Origin: Micromonospora musae
GTDB taxonomy: Bacteria > Actinomycetota > Actinomycetes > Mycobacteriales > Micromonosporaceae
Assembly: GCF_003626635.1 (NCBI RefSeq)
Contig: NZ_RAZT01000016.1
Span: 1 to 64,000 of the forward strand
Direction of reading: 5' to 3'
Length of the DNA stretch: 64,000 bases
Positions 9,233 through 18,329 of the stretch are shown here, piece by piece. The first letter of the stretch is position 1; each line of letters starts with the position of its first letter. Position numbers and translations under genes: made by a program. Under the pieces are notes generated by a model. That model was not told the origin of the DNA. It saw nothing but the letters and a program-made list of their open reading frames with translations, and ran no database searches.

Positions 9233-9264
9233 CGGCGGTGGCCCGGGACGCCGGGCCACCGCCG
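9233..9264 (+). terminator. terminator after the PhoD-type gene
   Basis: A perfect 14-bp stem, CGGCGGTGGCCCGG and CCGGGCCACCGCCG, around a GACG loop, 17 nt after the stop codon. Confidence 0.8.
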
Positions 9265-9495
9265 GCTGCGGGGGATCCGACCGTCGGGCCGTACGACGCC
9301 CGGTGGTTCGGTGGCACCTTCGAGTGACGGGGGCGCCGTCCGCCGGTGACGCCGGCGGCGCTTCGGGTAGATGAGGTACGCGCACCCCGCGATCCGTCCC
9401 CATCCGAGCACCTGGGGAGCACCACCCGTTCGGGGATCTGGGGTACGTCCGCTACCGTGACACCGCCCGCACGTACACGACCTGTCGGAGGACCA

Positions 9496-10194
9496 GTGCC
9501 GCTGCTCTACACCATCGGCAAGCTCACCGTGGGGCCCGCGATGCGGTTGGCGTTCCGTCCGACCGTGGAGGGGTTGGAGCACGTGCCGGAGACCGGTGGA
9601 GCGATCTTCGCCGGTAACCACCTCTCGGTCGCCGACGAGCTCTTCCTCGGTTCGGTGGTGCCGCGTCATCTGGCGTTCTGGGCCAAGTCCGAGTACTTCA
9701 AGGGCGTCGGCGTGAAGGGGAAGTTCTCGAAGTTCGTGCTCACCGGGCTCGGTGCGATCCGGGTCGAGCGGACCGGTGGACGGGCCGCGCTGTCCGCGTT
9801 CGACGCGGCGATCCCGGCGCTCAAGGCCGGTGAGCTGGTGGTGGTCTATCCGGAGGGGACCCGGTCGCCGGACGGTCGGCTCTACCGGGGCCGCACGGGC
9901 GCGGTGCGGCTGGCCGTGGGTGCGGGAGTACCGATCATCCCGGTCGGCACGATCGGTACGGAGAAGGTGCAGCCGGTCGGGGTCCGGATCCCGCGTCCCG
10001 GCGCCGGTAAGGTCACCATCCGGTTCGGCAAGCCCTTGGACTTCACCGGGCGTCCGAACGACAGTGCCTCATTGCGTGCCATGACGGACGAGGTGATGAG
10101 CGAGATCCAGAAGCTCACCGGCCAGGAGTACGTCTCGCGGTACGCGCCGATGCTGCGCGTCCAGCCGGATCAGCCCCGCCCCGACCCGGCCTGA
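9496..10194 (+). CDS. 1-acyl-sn-glycerol-3-phosphate acyltransferase family protein
   Basis: A 232-residue PlsC-type acyltransferase that should acylate lysophosphatidate or a related lipid at the inner membrane face. The catalytic NHLSVAD (HX4D) is at about residues 40-46 and the phosphate-binding YPEGTRS at about 117. The GTG start at 9496 follows GGAGGA by 4-5 nt. The C-terminus runs directly into an 18-bp tandem array that contains its TGA stop codon. Confidence 0.92.
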   Translation: MPLLYTIGKLTVGPAMRLAFRPTVEGLEHVPETGGAIFAGNHLSVADELFLGSVVPRHLAFWAKSEYFKGVGVKGKFSKFVLTGLGAIRVERTGGRAALSAFDAAIPALKAGELVVVYPEGTRSPDGRLYRGRTGAVRLAVGAGVPIIPVGTIGTEKVQPVGVRIPRPGAGKVTIRFGKPLDFTGRPNDSASLRAMTDEVMSEIQKLTGQEYVSRYAPMLRVQPDQPRPDPA

Positions 10195-10277
10195 GCCGGC
10201 AGCCCGGCCTGAGCCGGCAGCCCGGCCTGAGCCGGCAGCCCGGCCTGAGCCGGCAGCCCGGCCTGAGCCGGCAGCCC
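10188..10277. repeat. 18-bp tandem repeat, 5 copies, includes a stop codon
   Basis: Five identical copies of GGCCTGAGCCGGCAGCCC at 10188, 10206, 10224, 10242 and 10260. The TGA of the acyltransferase gene (10192-10194) is inside the first copy. Each copy junction can form a CCGGC/GCCGG stem with a CTGA tetraloop, so the array may act as a terminator between the two convergent genes. Confidence 0.96.
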
Positions 10278-10291
10278 GGGCGGGGGCCGGC

Positions 10292-11980
10292 TCAGTTCCG
10301 GTCCGGGCTCACGATCCGGCCGCGCAGCTCGTCGAGCAGACCGGCGCTGTCCTGCAGGGAGAGACGGGTGAAGACTGCGGTGGCGATACTGCCGTGGTCG
10401 ACCGACGTGCAGACCACGACGCCGTCCCCGTCGGCCCGTCCCACCGCGCAGCGCTGGTGCCGGCCGCGTACCCCCGTGTCGACGGTCTCGGCGGAGCCGA
10501 GCTGGTACTGCTGCGCGAGCCGCGCGATCTCTTCGTCGGCGGCCGACTCCGGGTCGAGCCGGAAACCGGTGCCGCCGAAGACGGTCACCTGCTTGCCGTC
10601 CGGGTTCGTGTAGACGCCGGCGAAGGTGTCCTCGGCCAGCAGGTGCGCCTTGCGCACCTCCGTCTCCAGCTGCCGGGCGGTCTGCGTGCTGGTGCCGTCC
10701 TGGCGCAACGACAGGTCGGAGACCTGGGCCGGGAGCGCGGCGTGGGCCGGGTACTGCGACCAGATCGGCAGGCCGTAGTACGCCGGACAGCCGCAGCAGC
10801 AGGCCAGGGCGAGCAGCAGCAGCCACGGCCAGCGGCGCCGCTTGCGGACCGGGACCGGGACGTACCCCTTCGGTGCTCGCCAGCCGGGCGGCGGCGCGGC
10901 CGGTGGCGGGGTGTCGCGTCGCTTCGACCGGCGCTGCTTCGGCGGCGCGGGTGGGGGCGGCAGTGGTCGCGATGCGGCGGCAGGTGGCGGCGCCGGTGGG
11001 CGGGCGGTGTGCTGCTGAGCCGGCGCGTTCGGCGCCGGGGGCAGCGGATGGCCGGGCGGCGGGTGGCCGGGCGGGGGTGCCGGCTGCGGAACCGGCTGCG
11101 GCGGTGGCGACACCGGCACCGGCGGACCGGAGTAGGGCCGGGTCGGCGCGGGAGCCGGGTACGGCTGCGTCGGCGGCAGGGGCGGCAGCGGCGGCAGTTC
11201 GCCGGAGGGCAGCTCCCAACCGCCGGTGTCCACTCCGGCCCACGGATCGACCGGCACCCGGTGCTCGGGCGGCTCGGGTGGCGGCGGCGCGGGGGTCGGC
11301 TCGGCCGACTCGCCCCAGGCGCGCCGCCGGGGCGGCGGTGGCGGCACCGGGGCGGAGCCGCTCCACCGGGGTGCCGGATCGGGCGCCTCGCCGACGGGCA
11401 GCTGCCGGGTGCCGGAGGGGCCGTCGGCCCGTGGCTCGTCCCGGGGTGCCGGAGCGGCCTCGCCGACGGGCAGCTGCCGGGTGCCGGAGGGGCCGTCGGC
11501 CCGCGACTCGTCCCCGGGTGCCGGAGCGGCCTCGCCGAGGTGGCGGGTGCCGTCGGGGCCGGCCGGTTCGGTGCCCGCACGGTCGTCGGTCACTGTCGGT
11601 TCGTCGAGACGGCGGGTGCCCTCGAGCCGATCGGTCGGAGCGGGCTCCGTCGGGTCGGTGCCCGCCTGTCGATCCGTCCGGGTCGGTTCGTCGGGCCGGC
11701 GCTCGCTCCGCTGCGCCGGTGCGACCTCGTCGGGTGCGGAGCCGTCGACAGGCCGGTCGGCCGGCCCGGTGGTGGCAGTCGTGTCCGCGTCGGCGGGGAG
11801 CGCGGCGTCGGCGGGGAGCGCGGCGTCGGACGGCGCCGTCGGATCCACGGTGGCGGCCTCCGATGGTTCGGGGGAGGAGGTGGGCTGCTGCTGCCCGGGG
11901 GCGGCCGATTCACGGTGCGGCCCCGGGCTCGGGGGCGTCTCGTGGGCCGGTCGGTCCGCTTCCGGCTGCGGCTCCGGCAT
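10292..11980 (-). CDS. proline-rich membrane protein with exported C-x12-C-x3-DHGS domain
   Basis: A 562-residue protein. Residues 1 to about 375 are disordered, Pro/Ala/Glu-rich with PPPP runs and an internal 24-residue duplication; an Arg/Lys stretch and one membrane segment rich in Cys follow (about 380-402); the last ~155 residues are predicted outside. The outer domain has VFGGT, cysteines 511 and 524 and DHGS at 528-531, matching the protein at 216-899 in motif and spacing. ATG at 11980 is preceded by GAGAGGAG. The function is unknown; the long cytoplasmic tail could recruit partners. Confidence 0.85.
   Translation of the reverse strand: MPEPQPEADRPAHETPPSPGPHRESAAPGQQQPTSSPEPSEAATVDPTAPSDAALPADAALPADADTTATTGPADRPVDGSAPDEVAPAQRSERRPDEPTRTDRQAGTDPTEPAPTDRLEGTRRLDEPTVTDDRAGTEPAGPDGTRHLGEAAPAPGDESRADGPSGTRQLPVGEAAPAPRDEPRADGPSGTRQLPVGEAPDPAPRWSGSAPVPPPPPRRRAWGESAEPTPAPPPPEPPEHRVPVDPWAGVDTGGWELPSGELPPLPPLPPTQPYPAPAPTRPYSGPPVPVSPPPQPVPQPAPPPGHPPPGHPLPPAPNAPAQQHTARPPAPPPAAASRPLPPPPAPPKQRRSKRRDTPPPAAPPPGWRAPKGYVPVPVRKRRRWPWLLLLALACCCGCPAYYGLPIWSQYPAHAALPAQVSDLSLRQDGTSTQTARQLETEVRKAHLLAEDTFAGVYTNPDGKQVTVFGGTGFRLDPESAADEEIARLAQQYQLGSAETVDTGVRGRHQRCAVGRADGDGVVVCTSVDHGSIATAVFTRLSLQDSAGLLDELRGRIVSPDRN
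11387..11530 (-). repeat. 72-bp in-frame tandem duplication in a coding region
   Basis: Two adjacent 72-bp copies (11387-11458 and 11459-11530) differ at only a few bases and encode a repeated 24-residue segment containing RADGPSGTRQLPV in the disordered part of the proline-rich protein. Confidence 0.9.
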
Positions 11981-12153
11981 CCGGCAATCTCCTCTCGCGC
12001 CGAACCGAGGTTAGTACCGATGCGCCACGAGCGGGGAGTCGGGCCACCGCGTGCGGGGCGATGCTCCCGGTCGACGAGGGCGGAGGTGGGCGGGTCGACG
12101 ACGACCGTGACGGCGTGTCACCGCCGCGCGCGTGGCCGCGCGGGGCGGGCGCG

Positions 12154-12159
12154 TACCCT
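12154..12159 (+). promoter_or_regulatory. putative -10 box, leaderless start
   Basis: TACCCT ends 8 nt before the ATG at 12168 and no Shine-Dalgarno is present. Confidence 0.45.
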
Positions 12160-12167
12160 TGGGCATC

Positions 12168-14153
12168 ATGAGCGTCCAGTCCACGACGCCGCGCCCGGTC
12201 GCGGCCAACTCTGTTTGGCCCCGGTTGGAGCCGCTGCTGCCCCAGGTGACGAAGCCCATCCAGTACGTCGGTGGTGAGCTGGGGGCGGTGGTCAAGGACT
12301 GGGACGCCGCGGTGGTGCGCTGGGCGCTGATGTACCCGGACGCGTACGAGGTGGGTCTGCCCAACCAGGGTGTGCAGATCCTCTACGAGGTGCTCAACGA
12401 GCTGCCCGACGTGCTGGCCGAGCGGACGTACGCGGTCTGGCCCGACCTGGAGAAGCTGATGCGCACGCACGGCGTGCCGCAGTTCACCGTCGACGCGCAC
12501 CGGTCGGTACGCGATTTCGACGTCTTCGGCGTCTCCTTCGCCACCGAGCTGGGTTACACGAATCTGCTCACCGCCATCGACCTGGCCGGCATCCCGATGC
12601 TCGCCGCCGACCGCACCGAGGCCGACCCGGTGGTGCTGGCGGGCGGGCACGCCGCGTTCAACCCGGAGCCGATCGCCGACTTCGTCGACGCCGCCGTACT
12701 CGGTGACGGCGAGGAGGCGGTGCTGGAGATCACCGCGATCGTCCGGGAGTGGAAGGCGGAGGGCTGCCCGGGTGGGCGTGACGAGCTGCTGCTGCGGCTC
12801 GCCCGCACCGAGAGCGTGTACGTGCCGCGCTTCTACGACGTGGACTACCTGCCCGACGGCCGGATCCAGCGGGTCGTGCCGAACCGGGCGGACGTGCCGT
12901 TCCGGGTGCACAAGCGCACGACGATGGATCTGGACGCCTGGCCGTACCCGAAGAAGCCGCTGGTGCCGCTCGCCGAGACGGTGCACGAGCGGTACGCGGT
13001 GGAGATCTTCCGGGGCTGCACCCGCGGTTGCCGGTTCTGCCAGGCCGGCATGATCACCCGACCGGTACGGGAACGCTCCATCACCACCGTGGGACAGATG
13101 GTGCGGGAGGGCCTGGAGTTCTCCGGCTTCCACGAGGTGGGCCTGCTCTCCCTCTCCTCCGCCGACCACTCCGAGATCGGCGACATGTGCTCCGGCCTCG
13201 CCCAGCAGTACGAGGGCACCAACGTCTCGCTCTCGCTGCCCTCCACCCGGGTGGACGCGTTCAACATCGACCTGGCCCAGGAGCTGTCCCGCAACGGTCG
13301 CCGGACCGGTCTGACCTTCGCCCCCGAGGGCGGGTCGGAGCGGATCCGCAAGGTGATCAACAAGATGGTGTCGAAGGACGACCTCATCCGCACCGTCGTC
13401 ACCGCGTACACCAACGGCTGGCGGCAGGTGAAGCTCTACTTCATGTGCGGCCTGCCCACCGAGACCGACGACGACGTCCTCGAGATCGCCGAGATGGCGC
13501 ACGAGGTCATTCGGGCCGGCCGCGCGGCGACCGGTTCGAAGGACATCCGCTGCACGGTCTCCATCGGTGGGTTCGTGCCGAAGCCGCACACCCCCTTCCA
13601 GTGGGCGGCGATGGAGCGGCCCGAGGTGATCGACGGCCGGCTCCGGCTGCTCAAGCAGGCGATCAACGCCGACCGGTCACTCGGCCGCGCCATCGGCTTC
13701 CGCTACCACGACGGCGAGCCGTCGCTGATCGAGGGCCTGCTCAGCCGCGGTGACCGCCGGGTCGGCGCGGTGATCCACCGGGTGTGGGAGAACGGCGGTC
13801 GGTTCGACGGGTGGAGCGAGCACTTCTCCTACCAGCGGTGGGTGGACGCGGCGGCCGAGGTGCTGCCGGGGTTCGGCGTCGACCTGGACTGGTACACCAC
13901 CCGCGAGCGCGACGAGCTCGAGGTGCTCCCGTGGGACCACCTCGACTCCGGGCTCGACAAGGACTGGCTCTGGCAGGACTGGCAGGACTCGCTGGGCGAG
14001 TACGAGCAGGACGACTGCCGGTGGACGCCGTGCTTCGACTGCGGCGTGTGCCCCGCGATGGACACCGAGATCCAGATCGGGCCAACCGGTAAGAAACTGC
14101 TCCCGCTCACCCCGGTCAACGGACTGAAGCTGCCCGCCGGCGCCGAGCAGTAG
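12168..14153 (+). CDS. TIGR03960-type B12-binding radical SAM protein
   Basis: A 661-residue protein with an N-terminal cobalamin-binding-like domain (about 40-230) and a radical SAM domain whose cluster cysteines lie in FRGCTRGCRFCQAG (about 281-294). The C-terminus has further cysteines in CFDCGVCP, perhaps for a second iron-sulfur cluster. This family is nearly always next to a DUF2344 protein, as here (gene at 14242); in some bacteria the two are fused. The substrate is not established to my knowledge. No Shine-Dalgarno is present; a TACCCT box 8 nt upstream suggests a leaderless transcript. Confidence 0.92.
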   Translation: MSVQSTTPRPVAANSVWPRLEPLLPQVTKPIQYVGGELGAVVKDWDAAVVRWALMYPDAYEVGLPNQGVQILYEVLNELPDVLAERTYAVWPDLEKLMRTHGVPQFTVDAHRSVRDFDVFGVSFATELGYTNLLTAIDLAGIPMLAADRTEADPVVLAGGHAAFNPEPIADFVDAAVLGDGEEAVLEITAIVREWKAEGCPGGRDELLLRLARTESVYVPRFYDVDYLPDGRIQRVVPNRADVPFRVHKRTTMDLDAWPYPKKPLVPLAETVHERYAVEIFRGCTRGCRFCQAGMITRPVRERSITTVGQMVREGLEFSGFHEVGLLSLSSADHSEIGDMCSGLAQQYEGTNVSLSLPSTRVDAFNIDLAQELSRNGRRTGLTFAPEGGSERIRKVINKMVSKDDLIRTVVTAYTNGWRQVKLYFMCGLPTETDDDVLEIAEMAHEVIRAGRAATGSKDIRCTVSIGGFVPKPHTPFQWAAMERPEVIDGRLRLLKQAINADRSLGRAIGFRYHDGEPSLIEGLLSRGDRRVGAVIHRVWENGGRFDGWSEHFSYQRWVDAAAEVLPGFGVDLDWYTTRERDELEVLPWDHLDSGLDKDWLWQDWQDSLGEYEQDDCRWTPCFDCGVCPAMDTEIQIGPTGKKLLPLTPVNGLKLPAGAEQ

Positions 14154-14229
14154 CGTCGAGACGTCTCCGCCCCGGCCGCGTACCGCCCAGAGCGCTGCGC
14201 CAGGATGGGGCGGAGACGCAGGTACCCCC

Positions 14230-14235
14230 GAGGAG
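14230..14235 (+). promoter_or_regulatory. ribosome binding site deciding an ATC start
   Basis: GAGGAG with 6-nt spacing to ATC at 14242. It is the only good Shine-Dalgarno sequence in front of the conserved DUF2344 domain and supports the non-standard start codon. Confidence 0.75.
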
Positions 14236-14241
14236 CTCACG

Positions 14242-15018
14242 ATCGCCAGAAAGCCTCAACCCGAGGGCGGCCAGGCACCCGTCGTCCAGCGGGTCCGGAT
14301 CCGGTACGCCAAGCGTGGACCGCTCCGGTTCACCTCGCACCGGGACTTCGCCCGGGCCTTCGAGCGCGCGCTGCGCCGGGCCGGCGTACCGATCGCCTTC
14401 TCCCAGGGCTTCACCCCGCACCCGAAGATCTCCTACGCCTCCGCCGCGCCCACCGGCGTGGGCAGTGAGGCGGAGTACCTGGAGATCGGCCTGCGCGAGC
14501 CGGTCGATCCGGAGCAGCTGCGCGTGGCCCTGGACGCGGCGCTCTCGCCCGGCCTCGACGTGCTCGACGCCGTGGTGGCCGGCGGCGGGAGCCTCGCCGA
14601 CCGGATCGAGGCGTCCCGGTGGCGGATCGAGCTGCCCGAGGTCGACCCGGCGACGGTGGAGCCGGCGGTGCGGGCCTTCACGGCCGCCGAGGAGATCCAG
14701 GTCGAGCGGATGACCAAGCAGGGGCGGCGCACCTTCGACAGCCGCGCCGCCGTCATCGGCATCGATGTGCTCTCGCCGTCGGAGACGCCTTCCGGGGCAC
14801 CGGCCGTACCGTGTGCGATACTCGAAGTGGTCGTGCGGCAGGTCACCCCGTCCGTACGACCCGATGACGTCCTTTCCGGCCTCCGCGTGGTGGCCGGCCT
14901 GGAGCCGCCGGTTCCGCCGAGAGTGACCCGGCTGGCTCAGGGCACGCTGACCGCGCAGGGCGAGATCGTGGATCCGTTGGATGCGGACCGCGACGGGGCA
15001 ACCATCGGCGAACACTGA
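14242..15018 (+). CDS. DUF2344 (TIGR03936) radical SAM-associated protein, probable ATC start
   Basis: A 258-residue protein of the DUF2344 family, partner of the upstream radical SAM protein; precise role unknown. The conserved N-terminal domain (RIRYAKRGPLRFTSHRD, then FSQGFTPHPKISYA) starts about 16 residues after position 14242. Between the in-frame stop at 14152 and the conserved domain there is no ATG, GTG or TTG; the next GTG (14458) would delete 72 residues of conserved sequence. GAGGAG at 14230-14235 lies 6 nt before ATC, so ATC is the best initiation codon. The C-terminal tail is low in conservation. Confidence 0.85.
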   Translation: MARKPQPEGGQAPVVQRVRIRYAKRGPLRFTSHRDFARAFERALRRAGVPIAFSQGFTPHPKISYASAAPTGVGSEAEYLEIGLREPVDPEQLRVALDAALSPGLDVLDAVVAGGGSLADRIEASRWRIELPEVDPATVEPAVRAFTAAEEIQVERMTKQGRRTFDSRAAVIGIDVLSPSETPSGAPAVPCAILEVVVRQVTPSVRPDDVLSGLRVVAGLEPPVPPRVTRLAQGTLTAQGEIVDPLDADRDGATIGEH

Positions 15019-15148
15019 CCGACGGTCGGTGTTCGAGTAGGCAGACTTCGGCGGTCGCGCACCTTGCGCACCGGCGGAACACCTTTTGCGGCGACCCTGC
15101 GTGGCAGCGCTCACCCGCGCCCGGGGTAGCCAGAACTGGAGAACGTCC

Positions 15149-18100
15149 ATGCTCGAGAACGAGCCCGAGGGCGGCGAACGGACCGGTTCACAGCCGGCCG
15201 GCGACACCGCCGATCAGCAGCACGACGCCGTCGACGTTGGCGGCGCGGAGAGCCGCGTCGGCGCGGAGGGCGCCGAGGAGTCCGGCGCCGCCGAGGCCGC
15301 GCCGGTCCGGCGGCGTACCACCCGGCGGCGCGCCAAGCCGGTGACCGAGCCGGAGCAGGCCGACGCGCCCGTGGCGGCGTCCACCACCAGCGTGGGCAGC
15401 GCCGAGTCTCCGCAGGCGGAGGTCCTCGCGCCCATCTCCGGTGACTCCGACATCGCCCCGAAGACGCCGCGCCGACGCCGCAAGGCCACCGCCGCGAAGG
15501 CGGTCGAGGAGCCGTTGGTCGCGGAGGCCGTCGAGGAGGGCTCCGCGGAGCTCGTCCCGCCGGTCAAGGTCACCCGTACCCGTCGGCGGAAGGCCACACC
15601 GGCGGTCGAGCCGGCCGCGGCGACGCCGGCCGAGCCCGTGGCGGAGCCGCCGGCCGAGGAGCCGGCGACCGCGACGAGCGAGGAGCCGGGGGAGACCGGC
15701 GAGGCGCGGACGGCGGACGCGGAGCAGCCCGGGCCCGACACCGGCACCGAGGCGCAGTCCGGCGACGTCTCGCCCGGGGTCGCCGTGTCGCCCGCCCAGG
15801 AACAGCTCACCGAGGCTGCCGGGGCGGAGGAGCTGCCGCGTGGTCGCCGTCGGCGGGCCGCGCTCGCCGCGCCCACCGTGCTGTTCATGGCCCCGCAGCC
15901 GGAGTCGGAGCCGATCGTCCGGGCACCCGAGCCCGCGCCCGCCGAGCCGCCGGCCGCCGAGGAGGCGGCCGAGCCGGCCGAGCCGGCCCGCCGCCGTCGG
16001 CGTGGCCGCCGCGAGGCCGAGCTGGTGGAGGCGGCCGAGGCGGAGCAGGAGCCGACCGAGGAGATCACCGAGGCCGAGGAGGCCGCCGAGGTCGAGGAGG
16101 ACGAGGACGACACCCTCGCCGCCCGGCGCCGGCGTCGGCGCGGCCGTCGGGGTCGTGGCCGGGGCAAGGGCGGCGCCGACGAGGCCGACGAGGACGAGGC
16201 CGAGGAGGCGGCGCAGGCCGAGGTCGAGGCCGAGTCCGAGGCCGAGGAGGCCGACGAGGAGGACGAGGCCGAGGGCGGGGACGGGATGACCCGTCGTCGT
16301 CGCCGCCGTCGTCGTCGCGGTGCCGGTGACGTGGAGGCGGGCGCGGACGACGGCGTCCCGACCGTGGTCAAGATCCGTGAGCCGCGCCGGAGCGTGGACG
16401 AGGTCCAGGGCGTCTCCGGCTCCACCCGGCTGGAGGCGAAGCGGCAGCGCCGCCGCGACGGTCGGGAGCAGCGGCGTACCCGGCCGCCGATCCTCAGCGA
16501 GTCGGAGTTCCTGGCCCGCCGGGAGGCGGTGGACCGGGTGATGGCGGTACGCCAGCGCGGCGACCGCACCCAGATCGCGGTGCTCGAGGACGGCGTCCTG
16601 GTCGAGCACTACGTCACGCGCAACTCGTCGGGCACCATGGCCGGCAACGTCTACCTGGGCAAGGTGCAGAACGTCCTGCCGAGCATGGAGGCGGCCTTCG
16701 TCGACGTCGGCCGGGGCCGCAACGCGGTGCTCTACGCCGGCGAGGTCAACTGGGACACCACTGGCCTCGAGGGGCGGGCCCGCTCGATCGAGCAGGCGCT
16801 CAAGTCCGGCGACTCGGTGCTCGTGCAGGTCACCAAGGACCCGATCGGGCACAAGGGGGCGCGGCTCACCAGCCACATCGCGCTCTCCGGCCGGCACCTG
16901 GTCTACGTGCCGAACGGCAACGCGTCCGGGATCAGCCGGAAGCTGCCGGACACCGAGCGCAAGCGGCTGCGGGACGTGCTGAAGAAGCTGGTCCCGGACG
17001 GCGCGGGCGTGATCGTCCGTACCGCCGCCGAGGGCGCCAGCGAGGACGAGCTGGCCCGGGACGTCAAGCGGCTCCAGGCGCAGTGGGAGGACATCCAGGC
17101 CAAGGCGGCCGAGGGCGGCGCCCCGGTGCTGCTCTACGAGGAGCCCGACCTGGTCATCCGGGTGGTCCGGGACCTGTTCAACGAGGACTTCCGCGAGCTG
17201 GTCATCGAGGGCGACGAGGCGTACGACGTGGTCGAGTCGTACCTGTCGCACGTCTCGCCGGACCTGGTCCCCCGGCTGCGCCGGCACGCCGGCACCACGG
17301 ACGTCTTCGCCGAGTACCGGATCGACGAGCAGATCCTGAAGGGTCTGGACCGCAAGGTCTTCCTTCCTTCGGGCGGTTCGCTGGTGATCGACCGCACCGA
17401 GGCGATGACCGTCATCGACGTCAACACCGGCAAGTACACCGGCTCCGGGGGCAACCTGGAGGAGACGGTCACCCGCAACAACCTGGAGGCGGCCGAGGAG
17501 ATCGTGCGCCAGCTCCGGCTGCGTGACCTGGGCGGCATCGTCGTGATCGACTTCATCGACATGGTGCTGGAGTCGAACCGGGAGCTGGTGCTGCGCCGGC
17601 TGACCGAGTGCCTGGGCCGGGACCGCACCAAGCACCAGGTAACCGAGATCACTTCGCTCGGTCTGGTGCAGATGACCCGTAAGCGGATCGGCGCGGGGCT
17701 GTTGGAGGCGTTCAGCGAGACCTGCGAGTGCTGCAAGGGCCGCGGCGTGATCATCCACACCGAGCCGGTGCCGGAGAAGCCGCGCACCGGTGGGGCGGGG
17801 GAGAAGGTCAAGGCGGTGGCCTCCGCGGTCGTCACCCCGCCCGCCGAGTCGGGTGGCGCGACCCGCCGTCGGGCGCGCAAGTCGGCGGCCCCGGTGGAGC
17901 GCGCGGTGGCCGAGGTCACCGAGACCGATCCCGGCGCCGCCACCACCGAGGTGGACGCCACCACCCGCACGGCCGCCGTCACCGGCGCCGACACGACCGC
18001 GGGGCGCGACACCGAGTACTACGACACGATGGGCTACGACCTCTCCCGTTACGAGACGGCGACCGAGGCCGCCCCGGCGGTGGCCGACAGCCAGGAGGGC

Positions 18101-18220
18101 GACTCGGCCCGGCTGGCCGGGGCCGACGATCCGGACGCGCTCTCCGAGGAGGGCGACGAGGAGAGCACCACCCGGCGTCGCTCCCGGCGCGGCGGTGCCC
18201 GGCGGCGTACCCGCCCGTGA
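15149..18220 (+). CDS. rne: ribonuclease E/G
   Basis: The main endoribonuclease for mRNA decay and rRNA processing, 1023 residues. The first ~450 residues are disordered, alternating acidic Glu/Ala blocks and Arg-rich blocks typical of actinobacterial RNase E, where it probably serves as an RNA- or partner-binding arm. An S1 domain follows (about 475-540), then the catalytic core with DVNTGKYTG (about 757), the metal-binding DFIDM (about 800) and the zinc-link CECCKGRG (about 859). A second Arg-rich tail ends the protein. ATG at 15149 has GGAG 7 nt upstream. It precedes rplU-rpmA-obg, as in mycobacteria. Confidence 0.95.
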   Translation: MLENEPEGGERTGSQPAGDTADQQHDAVDVGGAESRVGAEGAEESGAAEAAPVRRRTTRRRAKPVTEPEQADAPVAASTTSVGSAESPQAEVLAPISGDSDIAPKTPRRRRKATAAKAVEEPLVAEAVEEGSAELVPPVKVTRTRRRKATPAVEPAAATPAEPVAEPPAEEPATATSEEPGETGEARTADAEQPGPDTGTEAQSGDVSPGVAVSPAQEQLTEAAGAEELPRGRRRRAALAAPTVLFMAPQPESEPIVRAPEPAPAEPPAAEEAAEPAEPARRRRRGRREAELVEAAEAEQEPTEEITEAEEAAEVEEDEDDTLAARRRRRRGRRGRGRGKGGADEADEDEAEEAAQAEVEAESEAEEADEEDEAEGGDGMTRRRRRRRRRGAGDVEAGADDGVPTVVKIREPRRSVDEVQGVSGSTRLEAKRQRRRDGREQRRTRPPILSESEFLARREAVDRVMAVRQRGDRTQIAVLEDGVLVEHYVTRNSSGTMAGNVYLGKVQNVLPSMEAAFVDVGRGRNAVLYAGEVNWDTTGLEGRARSIEQALKSGDSVLVQVTKDPIGHKGARLTSHIALSGRHLVYVPNGNASGISRKLPDTERKRLRDVLKKLVPDGAGVIVRTAAEGASEDELARDVKRLQAQWEDIQAKAAEGGAPVLLYEEPDLVIRVVRDLFNEDFRELVIEGDEAYDVVESYLSHVSPDLVPRLRRHAGTTDVFAEYRIDEQILKGLDRKVFLPSGGSLVIDRTEAMTVIDVNTGKYTGSGGNLEETVTRNNLEAAEEIVRQLRLRDLGGIVVIDFIDMVLESNRELVLRRLTECLGRDRTKHQVTEITSLGLVQMTRKRIGAGLLEAFSETCECCKGRGVIIHTEPVPEKPRTGGAGEKVKAVASAVVTPPAESGGATRRRARKSAAPVERAVAEVTETDPGAATTEVDATTRTAAVTGADTTAGRDTEYYDTMGYDLSRYETATEAAPAVADSQEGDSARLAGADDPDALSEEGDEESTTRRRSRRGGARRRTRP

Positions 18221-18250
18221 CCTGACCGGTCGATCCACGCGTGGACGGCA

Positions 18251-18287
18251 GGGCCCCCACTCCGGCAGCATGAGGCCGGTGGGGGCC
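18251..18287 (+). terminator. rne terminator
   Basis: A hairpin with arms GGGCCCCCAC(T)CCGG and CCGGTGGGGGCCC, one bulged T, starting 30 nt after the rne stop. Confidence 0.8.
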
Positions 18288-18329
18288 CGGCTCGTTCCCG
18301 GCGGGGCCCACCGGGCGAGAGGACCGCGG

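Noticed and set aside
14458..15018. Shorter DUF2344 gene starting at GTG 14458
   Set aside because: It would lose the conserved first 72 residues and has no ribosome binding site.
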